Shown piece after piece: positions 9,701 to 21,925 of a stretch of 64,000 bases of DNA. The notes beneath the pieces were generated by a model. That model had not been told where the DNA came from, searched no databases, and saw only the letters and a list, made by a program, of their open reading frames with translations. Position 1 is the stretch's first letter, and each line of letters starts with the position of its first letter. A program made the translations under genes and the position numbers. Source of the stretch: Luscinia megarhynchos (Eukaryota > Chordata > Aves > Passeriformes > Turdidae); NCBI GenBank assembly GCA_034336665.1, contig JAPFBE010000003.1, forward strand, positions 58,571,352 through 58,635,351, read 5' to 3'.

Positions 9701-12480
9701 TAAAGGCATATCTGTGTCAAAATGCGGCCATTTGTTAACTACCCCAAACAGATAACTTGAAGATCAACATGTGCTGGTGTCTGTCTAACTCGAGGAGGAG
9801 GGAAGATGTAGTGGTGTAAAGGACTAAAGGACTGTTCTTTAGGCCAACATGCTGTTTGTCACTAGGAACTGTTTGCTAAAGCCCCACACTTGGCTGTAGA
9901 GTGACGTTGTAGCAGTAGGTACCTTTAGGGAAATAAAGACCAAAACTGATTAGGACTTCTGTGAGATTAAAGCCAGCATCTTTAAACATCATCCTGGAAG
10001 CTTTTGCATCTGTGGAGTTTGTATGTGTTCTGTGGAGGAAATGCTAGTGAATAAATAGGTGACAGGTACCCTGTGAAGTTTGAACACTTTTGAGCCAAAA
10101 TTCCTAATGGAAACAACTCTTAGTTTTGTAATGTCTAGTCATCTTTCCCCCTTATTTTGGGAAACCTGAATTTTAGTACGTAAAATGTGTCTCAGTAAAA
10201 AAAAAAAAAAAAAAAAAAGTATTAAGAATATGCATTTTGGTTTTATGAGAACTTTGGAAAACTGTAGTCAGACAATTTTGAAGTAGTATATATGATGATA
10301 CTGGGTTACAAACAGGGTTATATTGGAGATTGAAGTAATGGAAAGTTCTCCATGTGTGTGTTAAATTTGGCTTCTTCATTTGTAAAGATGCTGGTTGAGA
10401 CAGGCAGAGTTAGTGCCTTCGTTAAACAGATGACTTCAGTTCTTGGGGCTACAGCCCGAAAACTGCCTGTCATCAGCTGGCTGCTAGTTACTTTTAAGTT
10501 AATTGCTCTAGTGCAAAGCACATTCCTTAGAAAGATGGCCTTGCTTCAGTTCTTTATAGCAGGAACATGTCAAGAAGGGAGCGTTCAGATTAGAGCTCAC
10601 ACTTTTTCTCTTTGAATTCTTCATACCTTTAGGATCAGCACAAGATGAATAAACAAAACAATCTCTGGATACTTGGAAGTATAGTTGTCAGATGAGCACA
10701 GTTACAGTTCCCATTCTTGTCTTGAGTATTCTGCAAAAAACTGGATATGAAGAGTAGCACTTTTATCACTGACCTGGCTTCCTATTTTAATGGGTCCATG
10801 TCCAGTTAATGCAAAACCTGTGTTGGATATGTTTTGCTCTCAAATCTGCATTGAGTATCTGGCCTGTGTTTATTTTTGCATGAAGCAGACATTCCAAAAC
10901 CAGAAAGTATAATTTAGGAAATGCAAGAAAATGTGGTGTATTGAGTAAGATAAATACACTTGTAAGGTATGTGGGTCAAAGCTTTCTTCCTCTCCTTCAT
11001 CCCCAGTGGTTTTTGTTAGTAATGAAATTGCTGTAACATGGGAGATGTTCAGAAGCATGACTATGTTATAATTAGTGGAGATAGTATAGTGTTGTTTAGT
11101 TAAATGGCAAGAGCTTTACCTGAATTTTCTGAGTTAATATATATTTTTTGAGATCTTAAATCATAATGGAGTAATAAAAGTAAATTAATTAAATTCCCCA
11201 CTGTGGTTTTATTTGCCTTAACACCAGCCATTTAGGAACTGAGCCTTCAAAAAGTTTCTAACCTTTTCCATATGGTGACATTTGACAGTGCCAAGTCCCA
11301 GCAGTCACTTCCTGTTTGTTTCTGGTATACATTTCTCTCAGTTTACCATAGCTTGTTAATTCACCTAAATGTAAAGTGATGTGAGTGATACCAGTGTTCA
11401 AATGCATAAGCATCATTCTTTGAAATGTAATCTGCTTTTCCTTGTTTTAATGGTTCCCAATTTACTCAGCTAAGTAGTGGTTCATTCCTTTCTGGTTAAG
11501 GAAACATGATTTTTTTGTGCACCAGAAGTTCTCAGGAAAATGCCATGGTAGTAAAATTTACCCCAGTGGAGATCCTTTATATACATTAGGATACTGACCA
11601 GCTTCAAAATGTGTGGTAATTTGCAATGTATTCTGCAACTGCAGTAAAATGAATAGTGTCACTAGTGAGGAAGTGCACGGCAATCTTCCTCAAGTTCTTG
11701 GCACCTGGTAGTGTTCACAGAACAGACTGAAGGGTGCTGCAGGATATCTGTCTTCAGTATTCATATTTTCCATAATTTTATTTCTGCAATTAAATTGATG
11801 TACTGTATGTCCATCCTTAGTAAAATATCTCAAAAATATCTCAACAGCTTTTTTTTCCCCCACAACTGTTGTAAAATCAGGCAAATTTGTTTCTCTCACC
11901 TCACCCCGGGGACTTTGACCTATTTTTAAAGTGAAATATTCATTAATGTGTATTTCTGACACCTGCAACATGCACATGTATGCAAAGCGCAATATGTTTA
12001 TTCTGATATGGATATATATTATTCTGTTCTAGAGTCTGTCTGGACAAAGCAAACCAGTTTTTAGCATTAAATGGTGTGCAATATTTATTGCTTCTCATAA
12101 TTGCCATGTATCTACATAAGCTTTCAAAATAGAGTCTATTAAAGGAAAATTTCAGGCAAAGTCATGATAGTTTGGGGAAGTTAAAAATGACTGAACACAC
12201 TATGTAGAAGTAAGCAGGGTTAGAATGGAAAGAGTTACACTATTTAAGGCACAGTGGTCATTACCACTCCAGATTCTGACACATGTTTGTATAAAACTGA
12301 AACGAAATCTGCTAAGGCATTTTAGTGATGCATGTATTGGCAAAGCTGAAATTGCTAGCTAAGTACCAGAAAGGAGGAGCTTGTAACATTTTTCAGTAGG
12401 TATTTGCAACATTCTTCAAAGAATATTACTTTTGAGGGTTTTTTTGGTATTTGTTTCTGTGGGGTTTTTCTGTGGTTCTC
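6773..12480 (+). other. DGKH: DGKH intron 1, proximal part
   Basis: The first 600 bp are still CpG island and may hold intronic promoter-proximal elements. Beyond 7400 the sequence is AT-rich with no exon that I can recognise. It includes an uninterrupted A22 tract (10197-10218). A 100-codon minus-strand frame at 11690-11992 has no family resemblance and no transcript signals, and I regard it as chance. No CR1 tail is evident. Confidence 0.6.
10197..10218 (+). repeat. A22 homopolymer
   Basis: Twenty-two uninterrupted A residues. No recognisable retroposed gene or LINE body precedes the tract, so it is a simple repeat and not a demonstrable retrotransposon tail. Confidence 0.9.
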
Positions 12481-12507
12481 CCCTTCCCCCCCTCTTCCCC
12501 CCCCCCA
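12481..12507 (+). repeat. C-rich polypyrimidine tract
   Basis: A run of C and T only, ending in about ten consecutive C residues, with a second C-rich patch near 12571-12597. This is low-complexity sequence and a likely assembly and sequencing trouble spot. Confidence 0.75.
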
Positions 12508-13006
12508 TTCCTGGAATCTTTAAAGTATTAATGCTGTTTTATGCTGTGAGATAACATGAATTACCCTTTCCTCCCCCCTAAACCCCCCCAGCCCAGCCAG
12601 CTGGGGTGAGCTGTGAAGGTGGAAAAAGATAATCACACTTTCATCTTTAATGCAAGATTTTGATTATTTAATGTTTTGTTCCAAGGAGCTGGAGAGTGCT
12701 TTTCTATGAAAAAGATTGGGTGAAACACTCTGAGTTTATTTTGTACTTTAAGGAGAATTTCTGTTTTTAAGAAGCAAAAGAAGAGACCTATTCAAGAATA
12801 AATGATGACTGGGAATCCCTTCCCGAGATGCCTTATCTTGTGAACTTCATGTGCAGAGTCCCAGAGACACATAACAGCCATGCCAGAGCTCAAGAAAGGA
12901 CTATTCTATAGCTGGGTCTTTATCCATGTAAGGCTATATAGATCATTTTGCAAACATTTTGAATTGTTTCCAGCAGTTACGTCAGAATGCAGGATGCAAG
13001 ACTCTT

Positions 13007-13049
13007 GTATGACTGCTGTATGACTACTGGATGACTAGCTGGACTAGCC
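13007..13049 (+). repeat. Imperfect 11-bp tandem repeat, about 4 copies
   Basis: Units GTATGACTGCT, GTATGACTACT, GGATGACTAGCT and GGACTAGCC follow one another directly. Divergence rises along the array. It is a small minisatellite-like expansion with no evident function. Confidence 0.6.
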
Positions 13050-13241
13050 AAATTAGTTTGGATATCTAAAGCAGAATACCTAGAATTAGTGGTTTTGTAT
13101 TTGAAGTAGTGATTAAAAGAACAGTCTGTCTGGCTATCAGAAAGCCTTTTTCTGGAGGGAAGTCTTGAATTTCTTGACTAGCTGAAGACAATAAAAGGCA
13201 GCTTAGACCAGTGTTCTTGCTGTGGAACACTCCAAAAGGCT

Positions 13242-13271
13242 GTATATATATATATACATATATATGTATAT
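13242..13271. repeat. TA-rich microsatellite
   Basis: An alternating TA run, interrupted by single C and G positions and self-complementary overall. It is an imperfect dinucleotide repeat. Confidence 0.8.
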
Positions 13272-13620
13272 TTAACATGTTCCTCTTGTTTTCTTTGAAC
13301 TCTGACCAGCCATGCTTCTGGTAAGGGCTCTATAGAAGAGCATACGTAGTTTGTAGACCTCAAAATCTTAGCAAAGCAAGAAGGTAATGTGTGGATTCAT
13401 TGATGCTCAGGATGTGGAGCTGTGGATATAAAAAAATGCTCTGTAGTCATGCTGTTTTGGTTGTTTTCCTCTGACAGGGATAATTAAGACATAGTTTGAT
13501 GTCTTGTGAGAATACTTCAGTAGCTTACTTTTAAAGGAACCACAAGACCAGTACTTTGTTTTCATTGGGCATAAAATTTTTGAATTTTTTTATTATTATT
13601 TGTAAAGTAGGGAGAAATTA

Positions 13621-13648
13621 TGTCAACAACTTCTTAAAGTTGTTGACA
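13621..13648. repeat. Perfect 12-bp inverted repeat with 4-nt loop
   Basis: TGTCAACAACTT at 13621-13632, loop CTTA, then the exact reverse complement at 13637-13648. The stem is short for a microRNA precursor, and flanking pairing does not extend it. It may simply be a short palindrome created by template switching. Confidence 0.65.
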
Positions 13649-16600
13649 GCATGGCTAGTTTTGTTTGGTGTTTTTTCAGTCTGATTCTTTGGTATCTGAA
13701 CTCTCTTTCACCTTTGTATTTACACCTTTTCATATTGCTGTTTTATCCTTTCCCCTCTGGCCTTGAAAAAATCAGTTGCATTTTCCATAATCTTCTTTTA
13801 AAAACCTAAGAGCAGGCTACTAAATACGTGCAGTTACCATAGCTGTATAATACTAAGTTCAAGCTATGGCACTCAATTTACTAGCAATGTCAGGGGGAAA
13901 AAAAAAAGCCTGGCTTGGGGGCATCCATAAATTATATTCTCCATATCATACTGAAAAGAAGCCTCATTCTTTCTTAGTGTAAACATTGCATTTATCACAG
14001 CAAACAAGCTTAATGCTGACCCAAAATAAATATTGTTTCATTGATATGCTAAAAATAAGATCACTACATTAGATGTTATTTAAAATTAATTAAGAGATTT
14101 ATTCTAGTACACCATTTGTGCACTTACTGAAACACTTCAGTCATCCTGCACACTTTTATGTGACTAATTACTTCTTAAAGTTAAGCTGGTGCTTAAGTGC
14201 TCATCAGATGTGGGTCATAAAAATTTTGTATATAAAGTCAGATCATAATTGATGTAAAAAACTTTTACCGTGTAGGAATTACCATGATATATTGCATAAT
14301 TATGAAGAAAGAGCAAAAAATTATTTTTCTAGCTAAGTTTTTTGTTTGAATAATATCCCTCTTTAGGAATATTTCATCACTTAGATACTGAAAGCACATT
14401 AACAAAACCTGAGCTTGTACTCTTGGGAGAGCTAGCATTATTGTAATGAATTCAGCAAGCTTTTACATTTGATGATAATTTATTTGTTTATTAGATGGGC
14501 AGCATTAGATTTATGATGATCTGGACAATTCATTCCTTGCCTTTAAGCGCTTGGGGTTTGCAAATTGTGTGAGATTGCACTACTTTATTGTCACTTAGCA
14601 ACCTGAATAGGGTTTTGAAACCGAGTAGTAGCTTGTGGGTGGCAAGTCTCCCTATATATTTTCCGGGTGGGAAGCAGCAGGAGCCCCTCTGCGGGCAGCC
14701 AGCAGGAGGATGTGTGCCCAGCGCTTGCCAGGGTCTTCCTAGACGTGCTCGCCGAGGAGAACCGGCTGTGCCCTCAGTGTCATTTTGCACTTCTGGCATA
14801 GTTCCGTGCTGGGAAGATCTGCTGAGGTTTTTCATGCCTGCAGAGATTTAAGTGGTTCTAAAGGACTGTCATGCTGCTCTGGTCAGTTATGTCCTGTTGT
14901 GTGGTTGCTTAAATTTAGTAACTGAGTTTAAACGGCTTCAGTTTGACTGCTGGTAGGCCTTACTGCTGCTGTGATCCTCTGGAGTGAGAGGAAGGTCAGT
15001 GGCTTCTCTGCTTGCAGGAAGGGTGTCTTGCTCTGGTTCAGCTGCGGATGTTGGAAAGGATCAGTGTGGCTCTCCAGCAGGCCCAGATGCCTGTCAGGCA
15101 GACTTCTTTCCTCCCTATGCACACTCTCTGTTGCCCATGAGGATGGGCACATACTTCTGTGCTTGTTTTAATGCTCCCATAGAGACATCCTCCTTTCCTG
15201 CCTGCTGCTGTCACGGTTTCTTCAGGAATTTGAACAGAGAAGGAGTGACATCCCTTTTCCTTTTAGTCTATGCCTCTGCAAGATTTCTCCCAATATTTCC
15301 CATAAAGACAGTAACTGCCAAAGACCGTGAAGTTTGTTGGGCATGGATCTTAGAGATGGTGCAGATATGAATTTGCTTCTTTTAATAGTTTCACCCTTCA
15401 TTGCCCCCTCCTTCGGTGGTACTGATCAATCCTGGGAGCAGATGGTTCACTGTGGAGCCATTGACTTGAAAATTAATGCGCCCTCTTTGCTATTTTTCCA
15501 GCTATTGTCATTTTTTGCCTGAAGCGTCAGGGAGCTTCACATGGGTTACTCTCTAGACATACATTGATTTACCTCAGTCTCAGAGATCTATTAAAGTGAA
15601 TAAAAGAGAGGACAGAGGGTAAAAGGGGGTTTGTGAGTCAAGGATCTGAAAGAATATGGTGTTGTTCATGGTGTAAACAGTAATTTTTTTTTTTAATTGT
15701 ATAAAATGATACATTTATAATATGTGGATTCTGCTTAGGATGAATGCAGAGGTGATGTAGATCTGTAATGGGGTGCTAGTGTGATTTACTTGGGTGTGAG
15801 GTGAAGAACCAATGTTTCTGATTAAATCTGAACTTTCACGGAAGTAAAAAATACTTTCCCCATTTGCACAGCTTCTCATTACAGACAAAACCAGGAATAA
15901 CTTTCAGAACCAGAATTTAGGAAAACCTCTTCATGTAGCACAGTTGACTGCATATTGAATTGTTTGTTTGATTGGTTGGTTTTTTTGTGTTTTTGTTTTT
16001 TAAAAATTTGATTACGAATGGATGTTGGGCTGATAAACATGATTCTGTGGTGCTTCTGGAAGCAAAGAAAGGACTTTTGCCTGTACAGAGTCTACTGGTT
16101 AACATTTTGTAGAGAGAGCATTGACCAAAATATGCCTCAAAACTATGTGCAGGTAAGATAAAATTTATACCTGAGATGGTTTGCTGCTTAGGCTGGTGGT
16201 CTCCAACCATCCCCGATCCACAGGCAAATAACCTTTCAGAAATTTAAAGGCACGTTGCATGAGTTAGGGTCTGTGTCTCTGTCCTGTCTACTAGATGACA
16301 AGTTTTTTCCTTGCCCAACTTTGTAATTTTATAAAAGGCATAAAAAAATCCTTCAGGCTTCAGAGGGTTGTCAGGTTTCTATCTATGATACTGATGCTAT
16401 ATTGCAAGACTCTGTTCTGCTTCTTCTTCAGCTTTTCAAAGGAACTGAAGATACTAGTAAGTGCAGACTTCTGACGAGCTCCTGTCAAAAGCAACCTATT
16501 AAATGTGCTGGCAATGTCAAGCTGTATGTTTAAAGATCCTCAGTGCTTTTGTGTATTATCTCATGTTACCTGCTGTTGCCAGGTGAATGCAACTGCAGTG

Positions 16601-17235
16601 AATGGCTTTTTTTTTTCTTTATACATAATTTTTATTCCAGCTTCCTTAAGCTTTGCATTTTTCCACAGTTGTGATCATATGTGTGCTTCAGGTGATCGTA
16701 CTTCTTGCGTAGAGAACAGTATTTAGAGCCCAGTAGTTCTATGCGTGTGTTTGTGTGCATGCAAACCAATACTTTATATGTCTTTTGCTTACATTGTTTA
16801 GGGTAAAAAAAAGAAAATTTAAAAAATTTTCATATGGTTGCTGTGTGCACCATTGAGGAGGAGATAAAAGGACTTAACAACGTAGGTTCTATTCCCAACA
16901 GTTTTACAAAGGGCTCATATTTCATATTACCCTTTGAGTTTTTGATAAATCTGTGTCCCTGAGAAGTTGTCTCACAGTGAGGTGTTGGAAATGACAGGGA
17001 AATCTTATATTTTTCTATTTGAGTAAAAATAAATAAAAATAAGTCATAGCCAGGGCAAGAGGCATATGAGCTTCTGCTGAATTTTGTTACAGATGATTAT
17101 ACCTTTTCTTTGAAATATACCCCAAGGTTATTTGTAGCTGATTTGTAGTTTAAATTGCTGTGTGTAGGTGTAAGAGGTTATAAAGAGGGACTTTTTATAG
17201 GAAAAAATATTTATGAATGTTGTTACAGGATCGTA

Positions 17236-17370
17236 ATAGTAATCTGGGTTGGAATACACTTTGGCAGGTTGTCTGTCCCACCCCCATGCTCAGGGCAGGG
17301 ACATTTTCAAGGTGCTATTTTGTTGCCCAGAGCCATGTCTCTCTGAATGTCTTACAGATTGATAGACTGC
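17236..17370 (-). mobile_element. CR1 LINE 3'-end fragment, old
   Basis: The plus strand reads like a diverged reverse complement of a CR1 tail. GGGTTGGAA is followed by CCCACCCCCATGCTCAGGGC, then GGGACATTTTCAA, GTTGCCCAGAGCC and GAATGTCTTACAG, in the order seen in avian CR1 consensus. It is short, 5'-truncated and degraded, with no coding capacity. Confidence 0.65.
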
Positions 17371-17824
17371 TCCTGATTTATTACAAATTTGGTATTCTCG
17401 CTTCCTTTTACACAGCTGTTGAGTATAACCTGTGTCTGCTGAGGAAGATTTGTCAGTATTTAAAGACCCGATTAAGTACCTTCAGGAGCAAAAAAACCCC
17501 AAACCAACCAACAAACACCCCTCTCCCCTAAAAAATCCAAAAACTTTAGGGAAGGTCTTAAAAAAAGAAAGTGCTTTTCTTCTCCCCTCCCATACTTCAT
17601 AACATGGGGCAGGAGTGAAATGATGTGGTTGCTGTCTATTTATAGATTCAGTAATGTATCAGTGTACACTTATTACATCTAATTAGGAGTGTTCCAAATA
17701 ACTTATTGTTTGCATTACAGATACAGCTATATGATTGCAGATCAATGGCATGGAATTATATCACACCTTATCAAGGTCTAAAGTCTTCCTCCTCTCTCTA
17801 AATTAAATCTCCCTGTCCTGATTG

Positions 17825-17862
<38 letters not shown>

Positions 17863-20800
17863 AAAAGTCCTCCTTCTATGACTGTGACTTATTTGCTGTG
17901 AGACTGTATATATGCTGATTTAGTTAATACTTGAAAGCTAGATTTTGAAGAGGGACTCAGGGCTCAGGGAAGCTGGGACATGCTGTAAAAGGAAATTGCA
18001 AGAATTTAAATAATTGCCCACTTTTATTTTTAAAATTTTGTTTGTTTGTTTGTTTCTGGTGTCATTCTGTATCACATTTGATGACCTAGGATTTGACAAA
18101 GGTGCAGTTCATCAAGATGCAGTTGAGGATGCCTGAGTAGTGCTACACCATTTTCGACCATTCTTCCAACACCATTGGGTCTGGTGATAGAGGTGGATAT
18201 TCACCTCTTGTAGGTGGTGACAGATGACTTGGAAGTCATGAGTATGGTACAGAAAAAGACCCAAATAAATGCAGCAACAAAATGTGTTGCACTGGAACTT
18301 GATAAAATGTAGAGTTCTTGGCTTCTTGGGCATTTATGTTTTGGTTATACTTCTAATGCTTTCCCTCTGGTAAGTTGTTTATCATGGAAATGATTATTAA
18401 GTTTTCAAGCTGTGCAGTTTAGTTGATAGACTTTGTCTTTGGTTTGAGCCCAAGCTTCATCTTTCATTTTATTTGACCTTCGACCACATAAACTTTGCCG
18501 GTTGTTGCTAACACCACTCGTCAGTTTTACCACAGCATATGATGATGAAGAAATACTGATCCCAGCTCTTCTCCCCAAGGAGTTAAGCAATACTAAACTT
18601 CTGATTCTTGGTGTGTGCAGAATTTTGTCATGTACTGAAAAGCACTTCTGTGTTTTTCTTTCATTGGAGAGATATGTAGTGTAGTTTAAACAAAAAGAAA
18701 TTTATAGTAAGCTATATGACAAAAATATGCAGTATCCACAGAAAAAGACAGTAGTTGGTGGCACTGAATTTTGTTTGAAAAATTTGATCAATGGTTAGGG
18801 CCTAAGAATGTATGCAATGTTGTATTAGAAACACATCTAAAAGAACTTTATTTAGGTAGTATACAGTGTATAAAATTATTATTCACCTTGATAGTTACAA
18901 ATAAGGAAGAAGTTTCTGACATCTATGGTTTAATGGTGGTTTTTGTTTTAATTGCTAAATTCTTATTTTTCTTTTTTTTTTAAATTTTTTTTTATTTTTT
19001 TTTATTTAATTGCCTTATTCTTACATGGAAAGGTTGAAAATCACTAGCAGTATCTTATAGACTTCATTTTTCTGTTCTTTAGAGCCTCCTAAGTTTCATT
19101 GAATCTGCACTTTATTTTTACTCTAGGGAATGCAGCTTACAGGGGCAATTTCTATACATGCTATCTGAAAATTGCTTATTCTCAGTTTTAACAGACATGC
19201 TATGATGTTCTTAATCAATTTAAAAAATTATGTCCTTTTATGTATCAGCAATAAAATGAATTCTAAACTGAAACAAGAATGTGGTCTTGCATGTTTTATT
19301 GCTCAGAATTAATATATAGTGAAAGCTCATTTGAGAGTATTCAGGAATAAATGCTCATCATTGCAGTCTCTTGGCAACCTGTGCTGGGTTCATTGCATAT
19401 AGGCTAGCAGCTGCCTGAGGATTGGTGGGAGGTTATCTTTGTTATTTTCACACGCTTCATAGGGGAGAGTTTGATTTGAAATGTCAGCATCCTGGGATTT
19501 GAACAATGGGGATAGATATGCTTAACATTCCTAAAAGCTTCCATGTAAAAGAGTGCAGGATGCAAAGGGCACTCTGCACATTTCATCAGTGCAGTTGAAA
19601 TTGAATTCAATGTGTGGAACAGCTTCCTTTTGAAGGTAGATCAAAGCAGAGGCAGAGGATTGTTTGCAAACAAGAAAGTAATTTCAGATTTTTTGGGGCA
19701 ATGTCTTGGAGTCCTGGAAGTACACATCCCAGTGAATGCTTAACTTGACTGTCTGTCTCAGTGACCTCTAAGTCTTTTGTTTGGGCATAATGTTGCCAAT
19801 GAACAGGACTGTACTTACAGCTTCTAAGGGTGTGTTCATGTGCCATCAAAGCCAACAGAAGCTTAGTGAAGGAGAGGGTGTTCAGTGCAAGGAAGGATGT
19901 AGTACTTAAATCACTCGTGTGTAAGCTCCTGTTTCAGACAGAGAACCAGACACAGAAATAAGGAGTATGTGTGGAGTAGAAGTAAGAGTGAAAGGTGTGC
20001 TTTTAATGCTTTGGGCAGAGTTCTTAGTGTGCAGTTAACCTGTGCTCATAGTAAACAGATCACACTGCAAAATTTTAGGGCAAATAAGGAGCAGGATTTA
20101 AGTGCCTGTAGATTTTGCTGGCCACTTCACATGCATACCTAGAAATACCATGGGGCAGTTTGCTCAGGAAAATGACCTGTGGGAGTTCCATGTCCAGATC
20201 CATATCCAGTTCCATGTCTGTATTGCTTGTTGTAATGGCTTTGTGACAGCTCTTCTCCTGGAAGAGAGGTGCTTACAGTACAGACTTTATTCTGTGAGTG
20301 GATCTTAAAAGAGACAGCATTCCTTGAGGGCAATGCTTGGTCTCTGAAATTTTTCATTCTTTTTTTGCAATCTGTAGCTCCTGAGGCACTCCTTGTTTTT
20401 TTTTTCCTTGTTTTCTTCAAGTGGGTCTCCTCCATGAATTTAGTATATTTCTAATTGCTGCTGTTGGGGGCCAAATAGTAAAATGTGAACGCTCATCTTA
20501 AAACTCCATCTACCCCTTTCCATCTTTCAGGAGTGGAATGATGATATTCTAAGCTTTATATGTGTTTTGAGGATAAGAACATATTTTGATTTTAAAACAT
20601 TCATTACTCTAACAATTTGCTACACAAACAGGGAAGGTGTCATAAGCTGGTGGGATCGGCCATGAGTAAGCTGTTTGAAGTTGTTTCCTATTCTTGTGGC
20701 TTTTCTTCTATAGACCAACTAGATAGCTTCAAAGGGCTTGTGTTGCAGTGAACACTAGGGTAGGGTGCTGGGCCACAGTGATGGTCAGATATGGCAGAAC

Positions 20801-21849
20801 ACTGATCAACAGCTATTTTCTTGGCTGGGATGATTGTCATGACCTATGGTAAAAGCAGCAGTGTATGAATCTGTGCTCAGGCAGCATCTGTGCTCTGCCT
20901 GCTCATCAAAAGGAGGAGCTCTCTTCCAACTTTGAAACAACCAGCCTTTTGGGAGTGTAAGTGGATACTCTCACCTATCTTTTTACAGGATGTACTTCAA
21001 ATTTACTTTTCTGGTAAAACTGTGCCTCTGCATGTGATGGTAATGATGGTGATAATTATTTTTATTGCATCATGCTTTACCACTTCAGCTGATAATGCCA
21101 AGGAGGTGTCTCTCTGGAGGAGAGCAGTGCTGCAGTGAGGTGTCCTCGCTAGCCCTAAATGAACTGCTTGCCTTCTGAATCCAGTGCAGTCCTCTTGGGC
21201 TCTATTCCTAACAGAGCTAATTAGTTGGGACATTACATCATGCTACAGCAGTTATCTTGCTTCCAGTTCCAGTGTGCTTCATTTAGCAATAGCTCACATA
21301 TCTCTGCAAAATTCAGCATTGTATTGTTTAGGCCAGTCCCAAAATACTTAGGAGGAGAGATTTATAACAGGGTGGTTGGTTCTACTTCCTTATTTCTTTG
21401 GTCTTCGTACCATGGTGAATTAGCTCCTCAGTTTGGAGGGATTTCTTCTACACTGCTTGTAGGCCTGTTTTCTACGCTTCCTTTTTTCTTGTCTTTTTTG
21501 TGTCACAACCAAACTCACTTTTCTGCATCCTAACCAGCTCTCAGTGTTTTTTTCCCTCAATCAAACTAATGATTGCCCTAGGAGTAGCCTGCCTTCCCTT
21601 CTCTCTTTGCTTATTTAGGAGTGTGGTAACTGAAAGATTACATGAGGAGGAAAGAGGGTATTGTGTATTTCCACTTGACCAGGAGAGGAGAATCCAAAGC
21701 TTAATGTATTCTGTGCAGGAGCAGTACTTGTCTTTTGCTTCCTGCATGGTACAAGGAAGTACCACTAAGCAATGTGCAGCAACACTCCAGAAGCATCCTG
21801 GTAATCACCTTGCTTCATTCAGGATCTGAGATCAGTGGAAGTGGAAAAT
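17371..21849. other. DGKH intron 1, no gene recognised
   Basis: AT-rich intron with an uninterrupted T36 tract (17826-17861), a GTTT run near 18039-18054 and T-rich low complexity at about 18970-19010. Minus-strand frames at 18112-18590 contain protein-like stretches but also stops, and match nothing I know. Confidence 0.55.
17826..17861 (+). repeat. T36 homopolymer
   Basis: Thirty-six consecutive T residues, the longest homopolymer in the window. On the minus strand it would be a poly-A tail, but I can identify no retroposed body on that side. Confidence 0.95.
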
Positions 21850-21925
21850 GGCAGGGGGGTTGGACCTAGATAATCTTTAAGGTCCTTTCCAACGCAAACC
21901 GTTCTAGAACTTTGCGATTCAATGA
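21850..21925 (+). mobile_element. CR1 LINE 3' terminus
   Basis: It reads GGGGGGTTGGACCTAGATAA, then TCTTTAAGGTCCTTTCCAAC and CAAACCGTTCTAGAAC. This is the canonical CR1 tail order on the plus strand with scattered substitutions. Only about 75 bp is recognisable, so it is heavily 5'-truncated. Confidence 0.85.

Larger units (their letters stand above)
12508..17235. other. DGKH intron 1, no gene recognised
   Basis: This is AT-rich intronic sequence containing an imperfect 11-bp tandem array (13007-13049), a TA microsatellite (13242-13271) and a perfect 12-bp hairpin (13621-13648). A GC-richer island-like patch lies at about 14640-15180. I see no exon that matches the DGK family. Confidence 0.55.

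Noticed and set aside
11690..11992. 100-codon minus-strand ORF
   Set aside because: No family resemblance, no splice or promoter context, and it lies in an intron. A frame of this length is not unexpected in 64 kb.
16195..16240. hAT/Charlie-type DNA transposon end (GGTCTCCAACCATCCCCGA)
   Set aside because: Only a short resemblance, with no matching inverted terminus or 8-bp target duplication that I can see.
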